DNA of 64,000 bases from CALLPQ01 sp038531745 (GCA_038531745.1 JBCBBJ010000008.1:1-64000); one strand, 5' to 3'; counted from the first letter of the stretch, positions 27,970 through 37,462 are shown. The notes: generated by a model from the letters alone, not told the origin. A program made the numbers and translations.

Positions 27970-27988
27970 ACGAACAATTGCCTATTCG
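27970..27988. repeat. 19-bp direct repeat, proximal copy
   Basis: ACGAACAATTGCCTATTCG is identical to 28082-28100. It lies 51 bp upstream of the small partner gene start. The ends CGAA/TTCG are inverted. It may be an operator. Confidence 0.6.
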
Positions 27989-28081
27989 TTCCAGGTGATG
28001 CCTATCGTTGGATCCGCGCCTTTAGGTGCCTTTCCCTATGTTATTGTTCAACATTACGGATATCACTTGTATGCTTCCTAT

Positions 28082-28100
28082 ACGAACAATTGCCTATTCG
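28082..28100. repeat. 19-bp direct repeat, distal copy
   Basis: This is identical to 27970-27988, 112 bp away. The spacing is between ten and eleven helical turns. No protein is known to bind it. Confidence 0.6.
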
Positions 28101-28455
28101 CTTTGTCGGGAAGCAGCCGAAATGTCCGAGCCCAAATAGTGCATTAATTCTCTTGGCTTTGGCAAGAGGGTAAACGCTTTTGCACCTATAACGTGAAGAC
28201 AGGTTTTCTAATGCTCTTTTATTATTAGGAAAAACCGGTCGTACGCGGCCTTCGCGTGCGCAACACAATTTTTAGGTGCAATGCGTGTAAAATTGTCCGT
28301 TTACGGCAATTTTTGATTTGCCTCTGTGATTGGTCGGCTTGCTACCTCCGGAAGTAACGAGGCAAAGGGGCAGGTGTCTGCAGCGGCACACGCCAAGGTT
28401 GCGCCGGAGACGAAGCACACGCATAGACTGCGCTTACCCACCCCCAAACAAACGG

Positions 28456-29904
28456 CTAGGAACAGGCGTGGATGTCAGCGCCAAGCCCGTTCATCAGAGC
28501 ACAAAAATTCGGAAAGCTGGTGGCGATCATTGCACCGCTATCCACCCGCACAGGGTTTGTTGCCGCACACCCCATCACAAGAAACGCCATCGCAATGCGG
28601 TGATCATGGTGGGTGGCAACGCTGCCGCCGCCCTTTGCCGCGCCCGTTCCTTCGACCGCCAGCCAATCGGGCCCGCTTTCGCAGGTGACGCCATTGGCAC
28701 GCAACCCCGCTTCGGTTGCGGCGATGCGGTCACTTTCTTTAACCCGCATTTCGCCAATCCCGGTCATGTGGGTGCGCCCCGTGGCAAAGGCGGCAGCCAC
28801 CGCCAGGATCGGATATTCGTCAATCATGGCGGGCGCGCGGATCGCGGGCACCTTAACCCCGCGCAGCTGGCTCGACCGGGCGGTCACGGTGCCAATGTGC
28901 TCGCCATTTTGGGTTTCAACATCGCTGATGGTCAGATCAGCACCCATCTCCTGCAATGTTTCAAACAACCCTGCGCGGAGCGGATTAAGCAGCACATTCG
29001 TTACGGTGATATGGGCGTTTTGCGCGATCAAGCCTAGCACCAGCAAGAACGCCGCAGAAGACGGGTCACCGGGCACACGCACCGCGCACGCCTTTAGTCT
29101 TTGGCCGCCATCAAGTGTGATGATGGTGCTTGCCTCTTTGGGGTCCTCTGCGTTTGAGGGCGCGTTACGCATTAGGGTTGCCCCAAAGGCGGTGAGCATG
29201 TTTTCGGTATGGTCGCGTGACAGCGCTGGCTCAACAATCCGCGTTGTGCCCCTGGCGTTTAGCCCGGCCAGCAAAATGGCCGATTTCACCTGTGCCGAGG
29301 CAACGGGCAAGGTGTAGTCAATAGCCTTGAGGTGCGCATCACCGCGCGGGGAAAGGGTAACCGGTAATTTATCGTCGTCGGCCACGGCGATCAGCCCCAT
29401 CTGGCGTAACGGCGTCAATATCCGCCCCATGGGCCTGGCGCGCAGGCTCACATCGCCATCAAAACGGGCGCCCTGGCCAAGACCCGCCACGAGGCCAAGG
29501 GCCAAGCGCGCGCCGGTACCTGCATTGCCAAAATAAAGCCGCAGATCGGGCGATGGCCGTGGCCGGGTCGTGCCGCCGATGCCCGCAACTGACCACACTC
29601 TTTGCACGCCCCCGCCATGCTGATCTTCGCGTTCATCCACCTCGATGTCTGCGCCCAGCGTGCGCATGGCCGCGGCGGTATGCAAAACATCGTCGCCCTC
29701 CAGCAAACCGGTGATGGTTGTTGTCCCCTCTGCAAGAGCGCCCAGCATCAGCGCGCGGTGGGATATTGACTTATCCCCTGGCACGGCAACGGTGCCCTTT
29801 ACCCCCGCACAAGCCTGCGCCATCAGGGGCCCCGACATATCAACAGCGTTTCCACGCCGGTTCATCCCGCCCCCGCTACGCCCGTGTTTATCTGCCTGTG
29901 GCAT
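28456..29904 (-). CDS. aroA: 3-phosphoshikimate 1-carboxyvinyltransferase (EPSP synthase)
   Basis: This shikimate-pathway enzyme joins shikimate 3-phosphate and phosphoenolpyruvate. From ATG 29904 it has 482 residues, slightly longer than the usual 430-450, so a start at one of the later Met codons (29865 or 29838) is also possible; upstream starts would add a non-conserved tail. Visible motifs are VPGDKSISHRALMLGALAEG, YFGNAGTGARLALGLVAG, the SAQVKSAILLAGLNA region, the RDHTENML motif and ESDRIAATEAGLRANG. The GNAGTGAR form with Ala belongs to the class II type, seen in several alphaproteobacteria. It diverges from the FYDLN protein gene. Confidence 0.95.
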   Translation of the reverse strand: MPQADKHGRSGGGMNRRGNAVDMSGPLMAQACAGVKGTVAVPGDKSISHRALMLGALAEGTTTITGLLEGDDVLHTAAAMRTLGADIEVDEREDQHGGGVQRVWSVAGIGGTTRPRPSPDLRLYFGNAGTGARLALGLVAGLGQGARFDGDVSLRARPMGRILTPLRQMGLIAVADDDKLPVTLSPRGDAHLKAIDYTLPVASAQVKSAILLAGLNARGTTRIVEPALSRDHTENMLTAFGATLMRNAPSNAEDPKEASTIITLDGGQRLKACAVRVPGDPSSAAFLLVLGLIAQNAHITVTNVLLNPLRAGLFETLQEMGADLTISDVETQNGEHIGTVTARSSQLRGVKVPAIRAPAMIDEYPILAVAAAFATGRTHMTGIGEMRVKESDRIAATEAGLRANGVTCESGPDWLAVEGTGAAKGGGSVATHHDHRIAMAFLVMGCAATNPVRVDSGAMIATSFPNFCALMNGLGADIHACS

Positions 29905-30020
29905 GAAAATCCCTTTATCGCGTCGATCACCCGCCGGTTCGAATTGACAGGATCGCCCTTGCGTGGCAATGCCCGCCACTTGATTTTCCCCCCAGCTTTT
30001 ATCTCGGAAAGGGCCCGGCC

Positions 30021-30497
30021 TTGACCAAACCTGAACTCGGCACGAAACGCGATTGCCCCGAATGCGGCGCACGGTTTTATGATCTCCACAAAGAACCCGC
30101 CCATTGCCCTAAATGTCATAACGAATTCATCCCTGAAGCGCTGCTCAAACCCCGCAAGACGCGCGTTGAAGAAGAAAAACCGGTAAATACTGAAGACGAA
30201 GATACCGCGGAAGAAAATGAAAATGTCACCTCCTTGGATGAGGCCGACGCGGAAAACCGCAACCCCGCGTCAAAACGCAAAACCGCGCTCGATGAAGATG
30301 ACAGCACTGATGATGGTGACGCAGACAGCAGTGACGATGATGAGAGCGATAGCGAGGATGAAGCCATCCCGGACATCGACGATATCGCGGTTGATCTCGA
30401 TGATGATGACGACGAAGACGAAGATGATTCGATTCTTGAAGACCAGGACGACGACGATGTCTCAGCAATCATCAAGCCGGCTGGCGATGATGACTGA
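30021..30497 (+). CDS. TIGR02300/FYDLN-acid family protein
   Basis: The 158-residue protein uses a TTG start. The first 40 residues carry the family signature: GTKRDCPECGARFYDLHKEPAHCPKCHNEF, here read as a zinc-ribbon with CPEC and CPKC pairs. The remaining residues are extremely acidic (long runs of Asp and Glu). The family is restricted to alphaproteobacteria, sits next to a tRNA-Ala and aroA in many of them, and has no established function. A nucleic-acid or RNA-polymerase-associated role has been guessed from the zinc ribbon, not shown. Confidence 0.9.
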   Translation: MTKPELGTKRDCPECGARFYDLHKEPAHCPKCHNEFIPEALLKPRKTRVEEEKPVNTEDEDTAEENENVTSLDEADAENRNPASKRKTALDEDDSTDDGDADSSDDDESDSEDEAIPDIDDIAVDLDDDDDEDEDDSILEDQDDDDVSAIIKPAGDDD

Positions 30498-30602
30498 TTA
30501 ACCGGCTTATGGCCCGGCACCGGATTTAGGGGGCCGGTCCGTCTTTTTACCTTGCGAGCGCCAGGGCGACACGATAAACACCGCGCTCACCCAAATGGAA
30601 AT

Positions 30603-30678
<76 letters not shown>

Positions 30679-30984
30679 TAGCGTTTCTCACAAAGTGAAA
30701 AGCGCGGAACCCGCGAAAGCGATTTGCGCAGCAAAACGCGTGCGGGCAAAACTGCCACATTTATTCGGATGTGCGCCTTCGCGCACGGACTGGTTCGATC
30801 CCACTTAGCTCCCGCCACTTTTATGAACCCTGCGCCTCGCCCAGCTTTCGGATGCTGTTGATGTCATGCTAATTCCTTTTTGTCCTGACACCGCCAAAAC
30901 TTGAATTTTCATGACGGTATTGGCAAAGCCGTAAGACTGCCCGGCATATGCCTGTCAGTGAACGTGGTTATAAAGGCACCATTT
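30679..30984. other. Intergenic region holding a tRNA remnant
   Basis: This 306-bp stretch between tRNA-Ala and the large glycosyltransferase gene contains a duplicated tRNA 3' end (30792-30812) and otherwise only short imperfect hairpins. The glycosyltransferase promoter should be between 30813 and 30984. Confidence 0.5.
30792..30812 (+). repeat. Duplicated 3' end of tRNA-Ala (T arm and acceptor), possible old att site
   Basis: GGTTCGATCCCACTTAGCTCC matches tRNA-Ala positions 30654-30674 in 20 of 21 bases, 138 bp downstream of the real gene. The rest of the tRNA is absent. Such 3' tRNA copies are typical of site-specific integration, but the enclosed DNA is only about 115 bp and holds no integrase. 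It could also be decay of a tandem tRNA. Confidence 0.7.
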
Positions 30985-33900
30985 ATGGTTCAGGTTACGC
31001 GTGTTGATGCGCCCACCGACGGCGTTGATCCGGCATTTTATCGCGCCTTTTATAAGGACATGGCCGCTAAAACCGATGAGGAGGTGATGCTCCATTGGTT
31101 AAAACATGGCCAGCTTGAAGGGCGCTTGCCCAGTGAAGCCATTGCCACCGCCCAATTTGAACAGCACCCCGCCCTGCCCGATGATTTCGACATTGATGGC
31201 TATCTTAACGCCAACGAAGATGTGGCCGCATCAATCACCTGGCGGTTCCAGGCGATTGAACATTTTCTTAAACTCGGAATGGCTGAAAACCGGCGTTACA
31301 AGCCAGAGGCCCCCAAAGCCAGCGATCCCGACCCCGCCGCCGCTGTCAACGCCCTTGAAAGCGTCGATCCTGTTTTCTACCGGGCCGCTTATACCGATAT
31401 GCGCGATGCTGACGATCCGAAATGTCAAGAACACTTTTTCAAGCATGGCCGTGCTGAAGGGCGCCATCCAAACTTTGAACGCTTTCGCCAGGCCCATCGC
31501 AATGGCGCGCTGATCCCTGCTGGGTTTAATCTCGCAACTTATATGGCCAACGCGGTAGATCTGCATGACGAACTTGATCATCCTTATACGTACTTAATTC
31601 ATTACCTCAACTCCGGCCTCGAAGAAAAACGCGATGGCCGTGTACAAACGGTTAGCACCCGATTTGTCCGCGACTACTACGCCATTGATCTGCCCAAAGA
31701 TGTTACCGCTGAAGACGCTCTTTCCATCATTCGAACCGAAAAGGCGTTGGGTCTTAAAGACCTGACCTATCTTACCGCAGCTGATATGTGCGGTGTTCAC
31801 CGCGTTCCCGCAAAACCGTTTCTGGCGATTTTCGACCATGAGGCTTATGTGTTTTCCGGTGCAGAGCAGCATACGGCCAGCCCTGGCGAAAAGCCGACCC
31901 CGGACAATTACGCTTTGTGCCTGGAAGACTTTCTGGAAACCGGCCTCGACCGCGCAGCGGATATTTCCTATACGCACAAATTTGATCCCGAGTTTTACGC
32001 AAAGCAATACAAAACAGCCCTGCCCCGGCCCTTAAAAATTACCCCAGCCAATGACGCTGACACCGAGGTGGAAACGGATAAAGACGATAATCTTTACACA
32101 AACCAACGCATTGAGCTTTTTCGCCATTGGGTCACTACGGGTGTGGCACACGCCATGCATCCCAACCTGATTGTCTGGGCAAAAAAAGAGCTCCATCTGG
32201 AAATCCCTGTCCGCCTTTCGAGCGACCTTGCCAATTACCAGCGGCTTAGCCCCGACCTAAAAAATCTGGTGACACCAGGGGAAATCCTGAACCATTTTCT
32301 TCACCACGGGCTGGCGGAGAATCGTGCCGGCGTTGTTTTTAACGAGGAAACAGCGGACTGTTTTTGCGGGGCGGCGGAAACCCTCATGCGTCAGGGTAAA
32401 CGCATAGAGAGCGTTGCCGTTCTCAACCAAATCTTGCGCGGCTCTCCCCATTTCCCGCGAGCGGCCCATAATCTTGGCGATGATCTGTTGCGCCATGGTT
32501 TTCATGAAAGCGCGCTCACCCAATATGCCCCGCTCATCGAAAACAAAACCGCACAACAATGGACCTATATCAATGCCAGTAGCTGTCACGAGGCGCTGGG
32601 CGATGAGATTAATGCGGTCCGAACGCTGGCGCGCGGTGCCGAAGCCTTCCCCGAAGATGTGAGCCTCGCTGACCGCGTTACGCGCGCAAAAAAGCATTTC
32701 TTTCCGCTGATCTTGAAGCGCGCCCGCCAAACCGCCATTAGCCTTTCCATCCCGGCGGCGCGTGACCAGATGCGTGATGTGCTCAGCCTATTTCCTAATG
32801 ATCAATTTGGCCCTTTGCGCGACCAGGCTATCCGTAACGTGGTCATTGTCGGCAATCATGATTTACCGCAATGCCGATTTTATCGGATTGATCAGAAAAT
32901 CGAGCATCTGAAAAAGGCGGGGTTCAATGTCACGGTTTATCGGCATACGGAAACACTCGACGCCTATCATGCGCGGTTGTTTGAAACTGATGCCGTGATC
33001 TTTTACCGGGTTCCTGCTCTGCCGCCACTTATTAATGCCATCAATGCGGCCAATATTCTCGGTATACCCACTTTTTACGATATGGATGACCTCCTGTTTG
33101 ATGAGGATTTGTTTCCCCCGCCATTGGAAACCTATGCCGGTCAAATCAGTCCCGATGCCCATGCGGCCATGTCTGCGGATGTACCACTGGTGCGCCATGC
33201 CATGGCGCTCTGCCGCTTCGGGATAGCTTCCACCACAAGCCTTGCGCGCGAAATGGAAAAAGTTGTCCAAAGCGGCAAAGTCTTTATCCACAAAAATGCT
33301 TTTGGCTCACTGCATGAGCGTATGGCGATGACGCCCACTGACCGTTCAAAGCGCGATCAGATAACGCTTTTTTATGGCTCCGGAACGAAAGCCCATAAGG
33401 ATGATTTTCACGAAATCATCGAGCCAGTTTTCACGCGCCTCCACCAACATTATGGCGACAAGATCCGCTTCCTTGTTTTGGGGCATATCACCATGACCCC
33501 GGCGCTGCTTGCGCTTGGTGACTTTCTTGAGCTGCAAGAACCCTTGTGGGACACCGAAGATTATTGGACATTGCTCCGCGATGAGGCTGATATAAATCTG
33601 TCGGTTTTATCGTCAACGCGGGTCACCGATGCCAAAAGCGAAATCAAATGGCTGGAAGCGGCGATGTTCGGCATTCCGTCGGTGGTCAGCCGTACCGCAA
33701 CCCACGCAGAAATTATAGAGGACGGCGAGACCGGGTTCCTGTGCGACAAAAGCGATGAGTTTTTCGAAGCGATCCGTCAGCTGATCGATAGCAAAAAACG
33801 TCGTCAGGCTGTGGGAACAGCGGCGCGCGATGCGGCCTTTGCGGGCTATAGCATCGACGCCATGGCCAACACGATCCGCGAAATCATGACCGGCTTTGAA

Positions 33901-35127
33901 CGCCCAGATGATAAGATCGCACGGAAAAAAATTGCCGTGGTCAATGTGTTCTATCCCCCGCAAGCCGTGGGCGGGGCCACGCGGGTTGTCCATGACAATG
34001 TAAATGATCTGATCGAAGAATATGGTGACCGTTTCGAGGTTACGGTTTTTGCGTCATCCAATGGCGAAATACCGTATGAGCTGATCGACTATGTGCACGA
34101 TGGCGTGCGGGTCACGACGGTGACAACAGAGAACACACCAAACCTCGAAAAACGGATGATTGACCCGCAAATGGCGGTTGCTTTCCGGCGGTTTCTGAAT
34201 CGTGAACAACCGGATTTAATCCATTTTCACTGCGTCCAGCGGCTCACAACCTCGGTGCTGAGTGAGGCGCGCGCAGCGAATATTCCTTACGTGATCACCG
34301 CCCATGACGGTTGGTGGATTAGCGATTCCCAGTTTCTCGTTGATACCAATGATGATATTGATCTTTATACCTATCATGATCCGGCGCATGCACAACAAGG
34401 CACAAAGAGCAAAGGTGAAAACCTGCCTATGAATGATCGCCAGCGCGCCATTCGCAAAGACGTGTTTGGCGCCCGGCATATTCTTGCTGTATCTGATCCG
34501 TTTGCAGATATTTATCGCAGCACCGGTCTTGATCACACGATCACCGTTGAAAACGGCGTGTCGCAATTGCCAACCGTGGCGCGTACCATCTCGGCAACGG
34601 GGCGGGTGCGGCTTGCCCATATTGGGGGTGTTTCGCGCCATAAGGGGTTTCACCTGGTGAAACACGCCCTGATGTCACGCCCTGATTTTACCAATCTGGA
34701 ATTGCTGGTTGTTGATCACGCGCGCCAGCAAGGGTCGATCGCGCGGGAGGTTTGGGGATCAACACCGGTTACCTTCGTGCCGAAAGTGCCGCAAAAAGAG
34801 GTTGCCAATCTCTTTGGCAATATTGACGTGCTCCTCGCGCCTTCAATATGGCCGGAAAGCTATGGCCTCGTGACTCGCGAAGCGCTCATGTGCGGCTGCC
34901 GGGTCATCGCGTCTGATCGCGGTGCCATTGGCGGGTCAATTGACCATGGCGAGAATGGCCTCGTGGTCAGTGTCGATCACATTGACGGCGTACGCGACGC
35001 CCTCGCCGAGGTAAACGCCAATGCCGATTATTATCTTACACCCCCGGCCACGCAGCCGACTCTGCGGTTCGCCCGGCAACAGGCCCGTGATCTTGCGGCG
35101 CTTTACACCCGGATTTTGGGTGAATAA
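30985..35127 (+). CDS. Very large glycosyltransferase with N-terminal repeats and two GT-B domains
   Basis: This 1380-residue cytoplasmic protein starts MVQVTRVDAPTDG at ATG 30985; a TTG 84 bases upstream is less likely. Residues about 12-470 contain seven or eight repeats of the type DPxFYRxxYxDM...HWLKHGxxEGR. Residues about 470-580 look TPR-like. A first glycosyltransferase domain spans about 610-970 (RNVVIVGNHDLPQCRFYR; KSEIKWLEAAMFGIPSVVS then a GETGFLC loop). A second GT4 domain spans about 980-1380 (FYPPQAVGGATRVVHDN; WPESYGLVTREALMCGCRVI). Both have the C-terminal acidic E-x7-E-like donor region. It probably builds surface polysaccharide or a glycan on a protein. A sulfotransferase-like gene follows. 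Confidence 0.85.
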   Translation: MVQVTRVDAPTDGVDPAFYRAFYKDMAAKTDEEVMLHWLKHGQLEGRLPSEAIATAQFEQHPALPDDFDIDGYLNANEDVAASITWRFQAIEHFLKLGMAENRRYKPEAPKASDPDPAAAVNALESVDPVFYRAAYTDMRDADDPKCQEHFFKHGRAEGRHPNFERFRQAHRNGALIPAGFNLATYMANAVDLHDELDHPYTYLIHYLNSGLEEKRDGRVQTVSTRFVRDYYAIDLPKDVTAEDALSIIRTEKALGLKDLTYLTAADMCGVHRVPAKPFLAIFDHEAYVFSGAEQHTASPGEKPTPDNYALCLEDFLETGLDRAADISYTHKFDPEFYAKQYKTALPRPLKITPANDADTEVETDKDDNLYTNQRIELFRHWVTTGVAHAMHPNLIVWAKKELHLEIPVRLSSDLANYQRLSPDLKNLVTPGEILNHFLHHGLAENRAGVVFNEETADCFCGAAETLMRQGKRIESVAVLNQILRGSPHFPRAAHNLGDDLLRHGFHESALTQYAPLIENKTAQQWTYINASSCHEALGDEINAVRTLARGAEAFPEDVSLADRVTRAKKHFFPLILKRARQTAISLSIPAARDQMRDVLSLFPNDQFGPLRDQAIRNVVIVGNHDLPQCRFYRIDQKIEHLKKAGFNVTVYRHTETLDAYHARLFETDAVIFYRVPALPPLINAINAANILGIPTFYDMDDLLFDEDLFPPPLETYAGQISPDAHAAMSADVPLVRHAMALCRFGIASTTSLAREMEKVVQSGKVFIHKNAFGSLHERMAMTPTDRSKRDQITLFYGSGTKAHKDDFHEIIEPVFTRLHQHYGDKIRFLVLGHITMTPALLALGDFLELQEPLWDTEDYWTLLRDEADINLSVLSSTRVTDAKSEIKWLEAAMFGIPSVVSRTATHAEIIEDGETGFLCDKSDEFFEAIRQLIDSKKRRQAVGTAARDAAFAGYSIDAMANTIREIMTGFERPDDKIARKKIAVVNVFYPPQAVGGATRVVHDNVNDLIEEYGDRFEVTVFASSNGEIPYELIDYVHDGVRVTTVTTENTPNLEKRMIDPQMAVAFRRFLNREQPDLIHFHCVQRLTTSVLSEARAANIPYVITAHDGWWISDSQFLVDTNDDIDLYTYHDPAHAQQGTKSKGENLPMNDRQRAIRKDVFGARHILAVSDPFADIYRSTGLDHTITVENGVSQLPTVARTISATGRVRLAHIGGVSRHKGFHLVKHALMSRPDFTNLELLVVDHARQQGSIAREVWGSTPVTFVPKVPQKEVANLFGNIDVLLAPSIWPESYGLVTREALMCGCRVIASDRGAIGGSIDHGENGLVVSVDHIDGVRDALAEVNANADYYLTPPATQPTLRFARQQARDLAALYTRILGE

Positions 35128-35238
35128 ACTTCGCGTAGAGAGAATATCGGGTACCGAAAGCTGGGGATGACAAAGCATCAGGCACCCCTTAGCCACGTGC
35201 TTGATTGGTGAGCAGAGCCCGGCGGTGTAGGGGAAACT

Positions 35239-36000
35239 ATGGCCATAGAATTTGTAATTTGCGGGTTGGAACATAGCGGCACCACCCTAATTTCCGACCT
35301 GTTTCGGCAGATTGATGGCCTTGATGCGGGGTTTGAGGCCGGCGTTTTGCTAGCCGAAAAGCCAGGCGATTTTGAAACACTTGAACCCTTCGCCACCATC
35401 ATCAAAGAAAGCTGGAATATTGACGAGGCCGCCTTCGCGCGCTGTTGTGCGGCGACAACCCATTCGGCGTTCTATAAACAATTAAAAGTCGAGAGCGCAG
35501 ACTTCTTGGGCGATAATACAAAAATCTTCGACAAAACCCCGCGCTATCTCTCCCGTCTTGATGACTGCCTGACCCGTACGGACGTTCCCTTCATCGCAAG
35601 CTTCAAGGATCCGCGCGCGATCGTGCATTCGGATTTCAGACGCGCAAAAACGGATGATTTTTTTGGTTGGTATAAAGATTATATGCCAAAGAAGCGGCAT
35701 TATCTGCGGACCTGTTATCGCCAGTACAAAAATGCACGAGAGCACCAACCGCGGGTCTTTTTCATTTCGCTAGAGGCGCTTGCCCTTGATGCGCGCAATA
35801 GTATGGATGCCATGTTCGCCCATGTGGGACAAAACTTTTCGCTAGATTATGTGCTGCTAAACGGCCTGCGTTATGCCAATACGCGGTCAAACGCCGTCTC
35901 CATTCCCATTGCATTTTCCTATCTGGCCGACTTTGACGATCAGCACACAGACTCGATTGAAAAAGACTTTGGGGAGCTGGAAGACTGGTTTTACCGCTAG
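35239..36000 (+). CDS. Sulfotransferase-like protein
   Basis: The 253-residue protein opens with EFVICGLEHSGTTLISDLFRQ, where HSGTT matches the PAPS 5'-phosphosulfate loop of sulfotransferases. A second segment FIASFKDPRAIVHSDFRRA fits the 3'-phosphate binding motif with its Arg and Ser. The family moves a sulfo group from PAPS to sugars or other hydroxyls. It lies 111 bp after the large glycosyltransferase on the same strand, so a sulfated surface glycan is a reasonable inference. No PAPS synthesis genes are in the window. Confidence 0.75.
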   Translation: MAIEFVICGLEHSGTTLISDLFRQIDGLDAGFEAGVLLAEKPGDFETLEPFATIIKESWNIDEAAFARCCAATTHSAFYKQLKVESADFLGDNTKIFDKTPRYLSRLDDCLTRTDVPFIASFKDPRAIVHSDFRRAKTDDFFGWYKDYMPKKRHYLRTCYRQYKNAREHQPRVFFISLEALALDARNSMDAMFAHVGQNFSLDYVLLNGLRYANTRSNAVSIPIAFSYLADFDDQHTDSIEKDFGELEDWFYR

Positions 36001-36026
36001 GCTAGTGAGGCGTTGCGCACACACAT

Positions 36027-36668
36027 TCACTGACGATGTGATCGGACCAGGATAGGCCGGCGCGCCGCGCGCAAGTCGGCTTCATCATCAATATCATTCA
36101 GGATGGGGAGGAATTTGGTCTGAAAGCTGTTAGGCAAGCTGTCCAGCATATCAGCGCCAGCATGCGGTGCTGACCACCGCACACCGGAAAACTGATCGGG
36201 CGCCGCGCGGAACTGTCTTAGGCCCAACAGCCAGAAGCCCCCATCGGCGGCGGGGCCCATTACAGCGTCATGGCCCTGTAACGCGCACGCTGCCGCCACC
36301 AGGTGTTTTGACTGCAGGTCAGGGCAGTCAGCCCCTATAAACAAAACCGGCTTTCCGGCAACGCTTTGCGCCAGACGCCGCATCCGGGCGCCAAGATCGC
36401 CAGGCCCCTGGGGGCACCGCGCTATCTCACCGCCGGGCGTTGGCCAGCACCGATAGGGAGCACGCAGCCCCGATGGCTCATCAACAGCAACAACAACCCT
36501 CAGTGCTGGGAGAATATCGCGCGCGCCCCGAGCCCGCGTCATGGTAAGATCAACCATGGCAGAAAACAGCGTTGCTGCGCGCCCGTAGCCTACGGTGGCA
36601 CCGAGCCTTGTCTTCACACGGCCTGCCACTGGCGCTTTCGTCAGGATAAAGAGCGTTGTCTTAATCAC
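36027..36668 (-). CDS. DUF2064/TIGR04282 glycosyltransferase-like protein
   Basis: The 213-residue protein begins at a GTG that overlaps the upstream stop by 4 bp. TLFILTKAPVAGRVKTRLGATVG is the characteristic start (a CofC/MobA-like nucleotidyl-transfer fold), followed by FIGADCPDL and GPAADGGFWLLGL. TIGR04282 is named for arsenosugar biosynthesis clusters, but no arsM or arsenosugar radical SAM gene is nearby, so the real pathway here is uncertain. It is cotranscribed with the GT2 gene just upstream. Confidence 0.82.
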   Translation of the reverse strand: MIKTTLFILTKAPVAGRVKTRLGATVGYGRAATLFSAMVDLTMTRARGARDILPALRVVVAVDEPSGLRAPYRCWPTPGGEIARCPQGPGDLGARMRRLAQSVAGKPVLFIGADCPDLQSKHLVAAACALQGHDAVMGPAADGGFWLLGLRQFRAAPDQFSGVRWSAPHAGADMLDSLPNSFQTKFLPILNDIDDEADLRAARRPILVRSHRQ

Positions 36669-37462
36669 GAGCGCTCGGTCCGGGACCGGCTGTTAGACGG
36701 CGCGGCCCCTGCCCCTAACGTCGATCCTGATCGAGGATTGGCGTGCGGTAGGCGGTTATTACCGTGATAAATTTTCAGGATTTTTTCCGGCGCATAGCCC
36801 AACCTGTAAAGACTAACGCAGAGAAAATTCCGCAACACCCGCCGCGCATAGCCATCCTGACGATAGCGCGCCGCGGAGGTAACCGCGCGCGTGCGCATAA
36901 CTGATATCGACTGACGCCCAAAATTGCGGCGCACCCGCGCGATGATATCGACATCCTCAAAAAGCGGTATGGGCGCAAAACCACCAATGGCCGCATAATC
37001 ATCGCGGTGGATAAGCAGGCCCTGATCTCCATAGGGGGCCTTCAAAAGACGAGTTCGGAGCATAGCGCCGCCGGCGACCAGTGTTGGGGCCAACCCGTCC
37101 TGATCAAAAGCCAGCGAAAAAACGCCCACCCGGTGGCCGCCATGGGCAACACGCTCACTTAGATGACGGCGCACGTCGCTCACCCAACCCTGCGCCAGGC
37201 TCGTGTCCGCATGGAGGAACAGAAGCCATGTTCCCCGCGCAGAAGTCGCCCCGGTGATCATTTGCACCCCGCGCCCGCGCGCACCATGGACCAGCCTTGC
37301 TCCCAACGCCTCCACAATGGTTGCAGTGGCATCGCTGGAGCCGGCGTCACTGATAATGACCTCGCGGATCAAGCCATCCATAGCGCCGGGCACAAGACTT
37401 TCAAGGCAGGCGGGCAAGCCAGCCTCGGCATTCAATGTGGGAATGATAACGGAAAGGGACAT
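36665..37462 (-). CDS. TIGR04283-type family 2 glycosyltransferase
   Basis: From ATG 37462 the protein has 265 residues and begins MSLSVIIPTLNAEAGLPACL. EVIISDAGSSDAT, GRGVQMITGATSARGTWLLFLHADTSL (with the DxD-like HAD) and GLLIHRDDYAAIGGFAPIPLFEDVDI are the GT-A hallmarks of this subfamily. It pairs with the DUF2064 gene through a GTGA overlap, the same pairing as in so-called arsenosugar clusters. An upstream GTG/ATG would add 30 poorly conserved residues. Donor and acceptor cannot be told. Confidence 0.84.
   Translation of the reverse strand: MSLSVIIPTLNAEAGLPACLESLVPGAMDGLIREVIISDAGSSDATATIVEALGARLVHGARGRGVQMITGATSARGTWLLFLHADTSLAQGWVSDVRRHLSERVAHGGHRVGVFSLAFDQDGLAPTLVAGGAMLRTRLLKAPYGDQGLLIHRDDYAAIGGFAPIPLFEDVDIIARVRRNFGRQSISVMRTRAVTSAARYRQDGYARRVLRNFLCVSLYRLGYAPEKILKIYHGNNRLPHANPRSGSTLGAGAAPSNSRSRTERS

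Larger units (their letters stand above)
27920..28455. other. 536-bp intergenic region upstream of metalloprotease unit B
   Basis: No gene is recognised between aroA and the metalloprotease unit. The part nearest the unit (27970-28100) holds two identical 19-bp direct repeats and is AT-rich, as expected for a regulated promoter. The part nearest aroA is GC-rich without clear structure; I do not see cmk or rpsA remnants there. Confidence 0.5.

Noticed and set aside
30226..30501. Repetitive gatgatgac-type tract that could suggest a short repeat array
   Set aside because: It is the coding sequence of the acidic Asp/Glu tail of the FYDLN protein, not a CRISPR or satellite.
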